Shown piece by piece: positions 60,868 to 64,000 of a DNA stretch of 64,000 nt. The notes beneath the pieces were generated by a model, which was not told the origin of the DNA, made no database searches, and saw only the letters and a list, made by a program, of their open reading frames with translations. The stretch spans positions 797,001 through 861,000 of the forward strand of contig NZ_AP024907.1 of the NCBI RefSeq assembly GCF_024347135.1, read 5' to 3'. A program made the position numbers and the translations under genes. Source of the DNA: Vibrio spartinae. GTDB taxonomy: Bacteria; Pseudomonadota; Gammaproteobacteria; Enterobacterales; Vibrionaceae. How positions within the stretch are numbered: the first letter of the stretch is position 1; the number at the start of each line of letters is the position of its first letter.

Positions 60868-61684
60868 GGTTTAGTAAAGACGTAAACTTGCTGTCTTGAT
60901 TCGCCAGTCTACGTCGCATTCTTGGATTATGGAACCGTTCGATATAATCAAAAATATCTGCTCTGGCTTCATTTCTTGTCCGGTATTGTCGATAATTGAT
61001 TCGTTCCCGTTTCATCACACCGAAGAACCCTTCACAAGCCGCGTTATCTGCACAATGGCCTACAGCACTCATGCTGCTGGTTAGGTTCTTTTGCTTGAGA
61101 AAGCGCTGATAATCTCCGCTGGTAAATTGTGTGCCACGATCTGAATGTAAGATAACATGATGTCTTTCCTGTCGCTGCCAAACCGCCATTTCGACGGCTC
61201 GAATCACCATATGACGGTCTTGTCGATGATGCATCGACCAGCCAACGATGAGCTTGTTAAACAGGTCAAGCACCACACACAGATAAAGCTTCCCTTCAAG
61301 TGTCCCAATTTCTGTAATGTCTGTGACCCATTTGGTTTCCGGCTCCAAAGCATGAAAGTCCCGCTCAAGATGATTCTTTAAACCGTCAGGACGTGCGGAC
61401 TGTCGCTTTGCCCCTCGACCTTTTTTACGCGGCCTGCCATAAAGTCCATTCGCTGACATCAGCCTGGCGACACGATTTAAGCTCGCTTGCAACCCTTCGG
61501 CTTGCAGATCTTCGTGCATACGTGGTGCGCCGATAATACCACCGCTATCATCATGGATCTCGCGCATTCGTTTTAATAACGTTGCGTTAGCAAGAGCACG
61601 CGCACTTGGCTGACGTTCCACCCAAGCGTAATAACCACTAGGAGAGACGCGCAAACAACGGCACATGAGGCGAATAGAAAACAC
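60860..61684 (-). CDS. IS3-family transposase OrfB (DDE integrase core)
   Basis: The 274-aa catalytic product, with an N-terminal HTH_21-like region ([14 protein letters not shown]) and rve core. DDE residues are in [20 protein letters not shown] and [12 protein letters not shown]. It is expressed as OrfAB by -1 frameshift from OrfA in this family; the true coupling point lies upstream of the displayed ATG. Looks intact. Confidence 0.92.
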   Translation of the reverse strand: MFSIRLMCRCLRVSPSGYYAWVERQPSARALANATLLKRMREIHDDSGGIIGAPRMHEDLQAEGLQASLNRVARLMSANGLYGRPRKKGRGAKRQSARPDGLKNHLERDFHALEPETKWVTDITEIGTLEGKLYLCVVLDLFNKLIVGWSMHHRQDRHMVIRAVEMAVWQRQERHHVILHSDRGTQFTSGDYQRFLKQKNLTSSMSAVGHCADNAACEGFFGVMKRERINYRQYRTRNEARADIFDYIERFHNPRMRRRLANQDSKFTSLLNRP

Positions 61685-61713
61685 ATCGCGGCAACGCGAT
61701 ATCGCAAGATACC

Positions 61714-62007
61714 TTACGGTAACTCTTTGGCGAAGAACGTTGCCGCTTCTCGCAAAAAATCTCGTTCCTTTTTCACTTTCGCTAATTCGCGTTTTAGCCT
61801 CGCCATTTCTTCATCACGAGGAGAGCCACTGCCTTGAAATGCTTTATCTTGTGACTGCTCCGCCTCTCGTTTCCAACGGTTTAATAAGTTAGGATTGATG
61901 CCGATATCTAATGCTATCTGACGACAACTCACACCCGGTTGCTGAGTCAGCGCAACGGCTTCGCGTTTGAATTCTGCAGAATATTTTCTTCGCTTGGTCA
62001 TAGACAC
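61714..62007 (-). CDS. IS3-family transposase OrfA
   Basis: The 97-aa HTH protein ([20 protein letters not shown] ... [11 protein letters not shown]) with a leucine-zipper-like tail, typical of IS3 OrfA. It precedes OrfB in a different frame. Confidence 0.92.
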   Translation of the reverse strand: MSMTKRRKYSAEFKREAVALTQQPGVSCRQIALDIGINPNLLNRWKREAEQSQDKAFQGSGSPRDEEMARLKRELAKVKKERDFLREAATFFAKELP

Positions 62008-62041
62008 TCCTTTTAGGCATAGTATGCCTCTTTATAGATGT

Positions 62042-62065
62042 GTCCGTAAAATATGGGTAGAACCC
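62042..62065 (-). repeat. IS terminal inverted repeat (right)
   Basis: Complement begins GGGTTCTACCCAT and ends ACGGAC, matching the left end at 20 of 24 positions. The sequence ATC flanks both ends. Confidence 0.8.
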
Positions 62066-62103
62066 ATCACTGTAAAAAGAGACATGAGTTAATATCCTCT
62101 TGA

Positions 62104-63153
62104 TCAAACTTGGATCTCTGATGATGGCGGTTGACGGTACTCATTTTGCAGGGTAATCATCCAATCGGGGTAGTAAGGCGGTAGCGAACTGACGTTGTCA
62201 AGACGCTCTAACTCGTCGGCACTTAACACAACGTCACAAGCTCCCAGATTGTCTTCGAGTTGCTCCATACGTTTCACACCGATAATGACGCTAGTTACCG
62301 CCGGACGGCTTAATAGCCAAGCCAAGGCAATACGACTAACAGAAACCCCTTTAGCCTGTGCAATGGCTCGCATCTCTCTAACACATTGCCAAGCTCGGTC
62401 TAATTCCACTGGAGGAAAATCGAAGTTGTTGCGCCTCGCGCCTTCTTCCGTTGGTGCACCAGGCCCAAATTTTCCAGACAATAAACCGCCAGCGAGTGGT
62501 GACCAAACCAGCAAGCCCAATTTCTCTTCACTGACCAGAGGCAACAATTCTCGTTCAAGGTCGCGTCCGGCAATAGAGTAATAAGCCTGCAGGGTCTGAA
62601 TTCGGTTGGTATGAAGCGCTTGGCTTAGGCCTAGTGCTTTACCGATACGGCCTGCGTTCCAGTTTGAAACGCCGACATAGCGCACCAAGCCTTGACGCGT
62701 TAGATCATCTAATGCCCGCAGTGTTTCTTCAACTGGCGTGATGGGATCACTGGCGTGAATTTGATATAGGTCGATATAATCTAACTGCAAACGTTCCAAA
62801 CTTCGTTGAACCGAGTCCATAATATGGCCGCGTGACGCGCCTTTCTGATTGGGTTTAGGCCCCATCGGCCCACCGGTTTTCGTAGCAAGAATAACTTCAT
62901 CGCGGGGGACACTGAGTTCTTTCAGTGCTTGCCCAACGATACGCTCTGACTGACCGTGAGAATATATGTCAGCGGTATCAATAAAGTTAATTCCGGCTTC
63001 TAAAGCGCGCTCTATTAACTGATTAGCTTCTTTTTGCTTTACGGCACCTATATTTGACCACTTACCTGCATCACTATTGCCACCTAAGGTCATGGTGCCA
63101 AGACAAAGCTCTGAAACATAAAGGCCGGTTTGGCCAAGTTGGTTGTACTTCAT
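62104..63153 (-). CDS. Aldo/keto reductase
   Basis: NADPH-dependent oxidoreductase of the AKR superfamily, 349 aa. The catalytic tetrad is visible: Asp and Tyr in FIDTADIYSHGQSE, Lys in LATKTGGPMG, His in YQIHASDP. The substrate is not predictable. An AGGAGAG site precedes the ATG. It is divergent from a LysR regulator that probably controls it. Confidence 0.93.
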   Translation of the reverse strand: MKYNQLGQTGLYVSELCLGTMTLGGNSDAGKWSNIGAVKQKEANQLIERALEAGINFIDTADIYSHGQSERIVGQALKELSVPRDEVILATKTGGPMGPKPNQKGASRGHIMDSVQRSLERLQLDYIDLYQIHASDPITPVEETLRALDDLTRQGLVRYVGVSNWNAGRIGKALGLSQALHTNRIQTLQAYYSIAGRDLERELLPLVSEEKLGLLVWSPLAGGLLSGKFGPGAPTEEGARRNNFDFPPVELDRAWQCVREMRAIAQAKGVSVSRIALAWLLSRPAVTSVIIGVKRMEQLEDNLGACDVVLSADELERLDNVSSLPPYYPDWMITLQNEYRQPPSSEIQV

Positions 63154-63302
63154 ACTCTCTCCTCACGCTAGAATTGTGTTCTTTCACTACTATGTGCTTC
63201 GGTGGAAATTATTTATAGACGACAGATGAGGCTAGGTTATTGGTTTAATTAATGCGAATAAAGTATTATAAAAATAACTAACTGTTATAGATTTTGGTAA
63301 CA

Positions 63303-64000
63303 ATGAAAAGTCTCAATATCTTAACTATTTTTTGCCGAGTGGCAGAAATGGCCAGTTTTACCCGCGCAGCTGAAGCGCTGGGTATCCCCAAAGGGCGGGC
63401 CTCCGTATCAGTTCGCGATTTAGAAAAAGAATTGGGGGTTGCATTATTTCACCGCACCACGCGTAACGTTCAATTGACAGAGGATGGGCAAGCATTTTAT
63501 AAGCGCGCGGCAGATCTTTTGGCTGAGGCGCAAGAATTGGAAATGATGTTTGTTACCAAAGAATCGGCTTTGGCAGGCAAGCTAAGAGTCGATATGTCAA
63601 CCGAAATGGCACGAAGTGTCGTAATCCCTGCGCTCCCTCAATTACTTTCTACTCATCCGGAACTTGAACTGGAGCTTTCCAGTACTGATCGGCGGGTCGA
63701 TCTGGCACGTGAAGGCTTTGACTGCGCGATTCGTTATGGCCCTATCGTTGATGAGACTCTAGTGGCAATACCGTTGGGGCGACTGCGGATGATTAATGCT
63801 GCCAGTCCCGACTATTTACGCAGTCATGGCACACCACACACACTAAATGACCTCACCACCCAGAGGCATAAAATGGTTCATTACAGCCCAATTCTTGGTG
63901 GTGAACAAGATGGTTGGGAATATCCTGACAAAGACGGTTATAAGTCGCTTGCCTTGCCGGGCGCGGTACAGGTAAACAATGTTCAAGCTTATCATGAATG
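63303..64000 (+). CDS. LysR-family transcriptional regulator (3' end cut by window edge)
   Basis: Open from ATG 63303 to the window end, 232 codons. It has an N-terminal winged HTH (ILTIFCRVAEMASFTRAAEA, then SVSVRDLEKELGVALFHRTT) and a ligand-binding domain (GKLRVDMSTEMARSVVIPALP...). The usual length is about 300 aa. Divergent from the aldo/keto reductase, its likely target. Confidence 0.93.
   Translation, partial: MKSLNILTIFCRVAEMASFTRAAEALGIPKGRASVSVRDLEKELGVALFHRTTRNVQLTEDGQAFYKRAADLLAEAQELEMMFVTKESALAGKLRVDMSTEMARSVVIPALPQLLSTHPELELELSSTDRRVDLAREGFDCAIRYGPIVDETLVAIPLGRLRMINAASPDYLRSHGTPHTLNDLTTQRHKMVHYSPILGGEQDGWEYPDKDGYKSLALPGAVQVNNVQAYHE

Larger units (their letters stand above)
60844..62065 (-). 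mobile_element. IS3-family insertion sequence, complete
   Basis: A 1222-base element with 24-base terminal inverted repeats (60844-60867 and 62042-62065, 20 of 24 matching, outer 11 bases GGGTTCTACCC identical), flanked by a 3-base direct repeat ATC. It encodes OrfA and OrfB in overlapping-phase arrangement on the minus strand, as in IS3. Outer ends lack the usual TG, so boundaries could shift by a few bases. Confidence 0.85.

Overview
The window is a stretch of a Vibrionaceae (most likely Vibrio) chromosome. The gene order ppk / pstCAB-phoU / peroxiredoxin-oxyR / aceBA / queA-tgt-yajC-secDF / suhB / trmJ / iscRSUA-hscBA-fdx-iscX / pepB / ndk / rlmN / rodZ-ispG-hisS-yfgM-bamB-der / xseA / guaBA is, from general knowledge, the vibrio core order. 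The proteins read as ordinary gammaproteobacterial orthologues, and no species was assigned.

Bases 1-43418 are housekeeping DNA: polyphosphate synthesis and phosphate import, peroxide defence, the glyoxylate shunt, queuosine tRNA modification, Sec export, iron-sulfur cluster assembly, isoprenoid and His-tRNA synthesis, outer-membrane assembly and guanine nucleotide synthesis. Several track starts were shortened to conserved starts with better ribosome binding sites.

Bases 43419-60330 are an integrated mobile element at the 3' end of guaA. A P4-type tyrosine integrase sits just inside guaA. A 14-base direct repeat of the guaA terminus (43405-43418 and 60317-60330) marks the two ends, and the probable original guaA terminator lies outside the right end. 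The element looks like an integrated mobilizable plasmid. It has an AlpA-type regulator, a RepA-like initiator followed by four iterons and a DnaA box, an oriT nearly superimposable on that of IncP plasmid RP4, RP4-like traJ and traI, and a reduced trbJ-trbK-trbL set in which trbJ and trbL are frameshifted. No trbB-trbI was found. Cargo includes a 699-aa AAA_13-type ATPase, a pentapeptide-repeat protein and several small proteins.

The best candidate for an undescribed system is on the minus strand at 44940-47017. A near-consensus sigma-70 promoter drives about 340 bases with at least five inverted repeats. Next come a 72-aa protein with a coiled-coil N-terminus and hydrophobic C-terminal helix, a 95-aa Xre-type HTH protein, and a reverse transcriptase with the retron NAxxH motif and a YYDD active site. 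This looks like a retron-type defence cassette whose small membrane-active protein would be the effector; that role is inference.

Bases 60331-64000 are chromosome right of the element: a DUF1330 gene, a complete IS3-family insertion sequence with 3-base target duplication, an aldo/keto reductase and a divergent, truncated LysR regulator. The IS appears to split a reductase-DUF1330 transcription unit.
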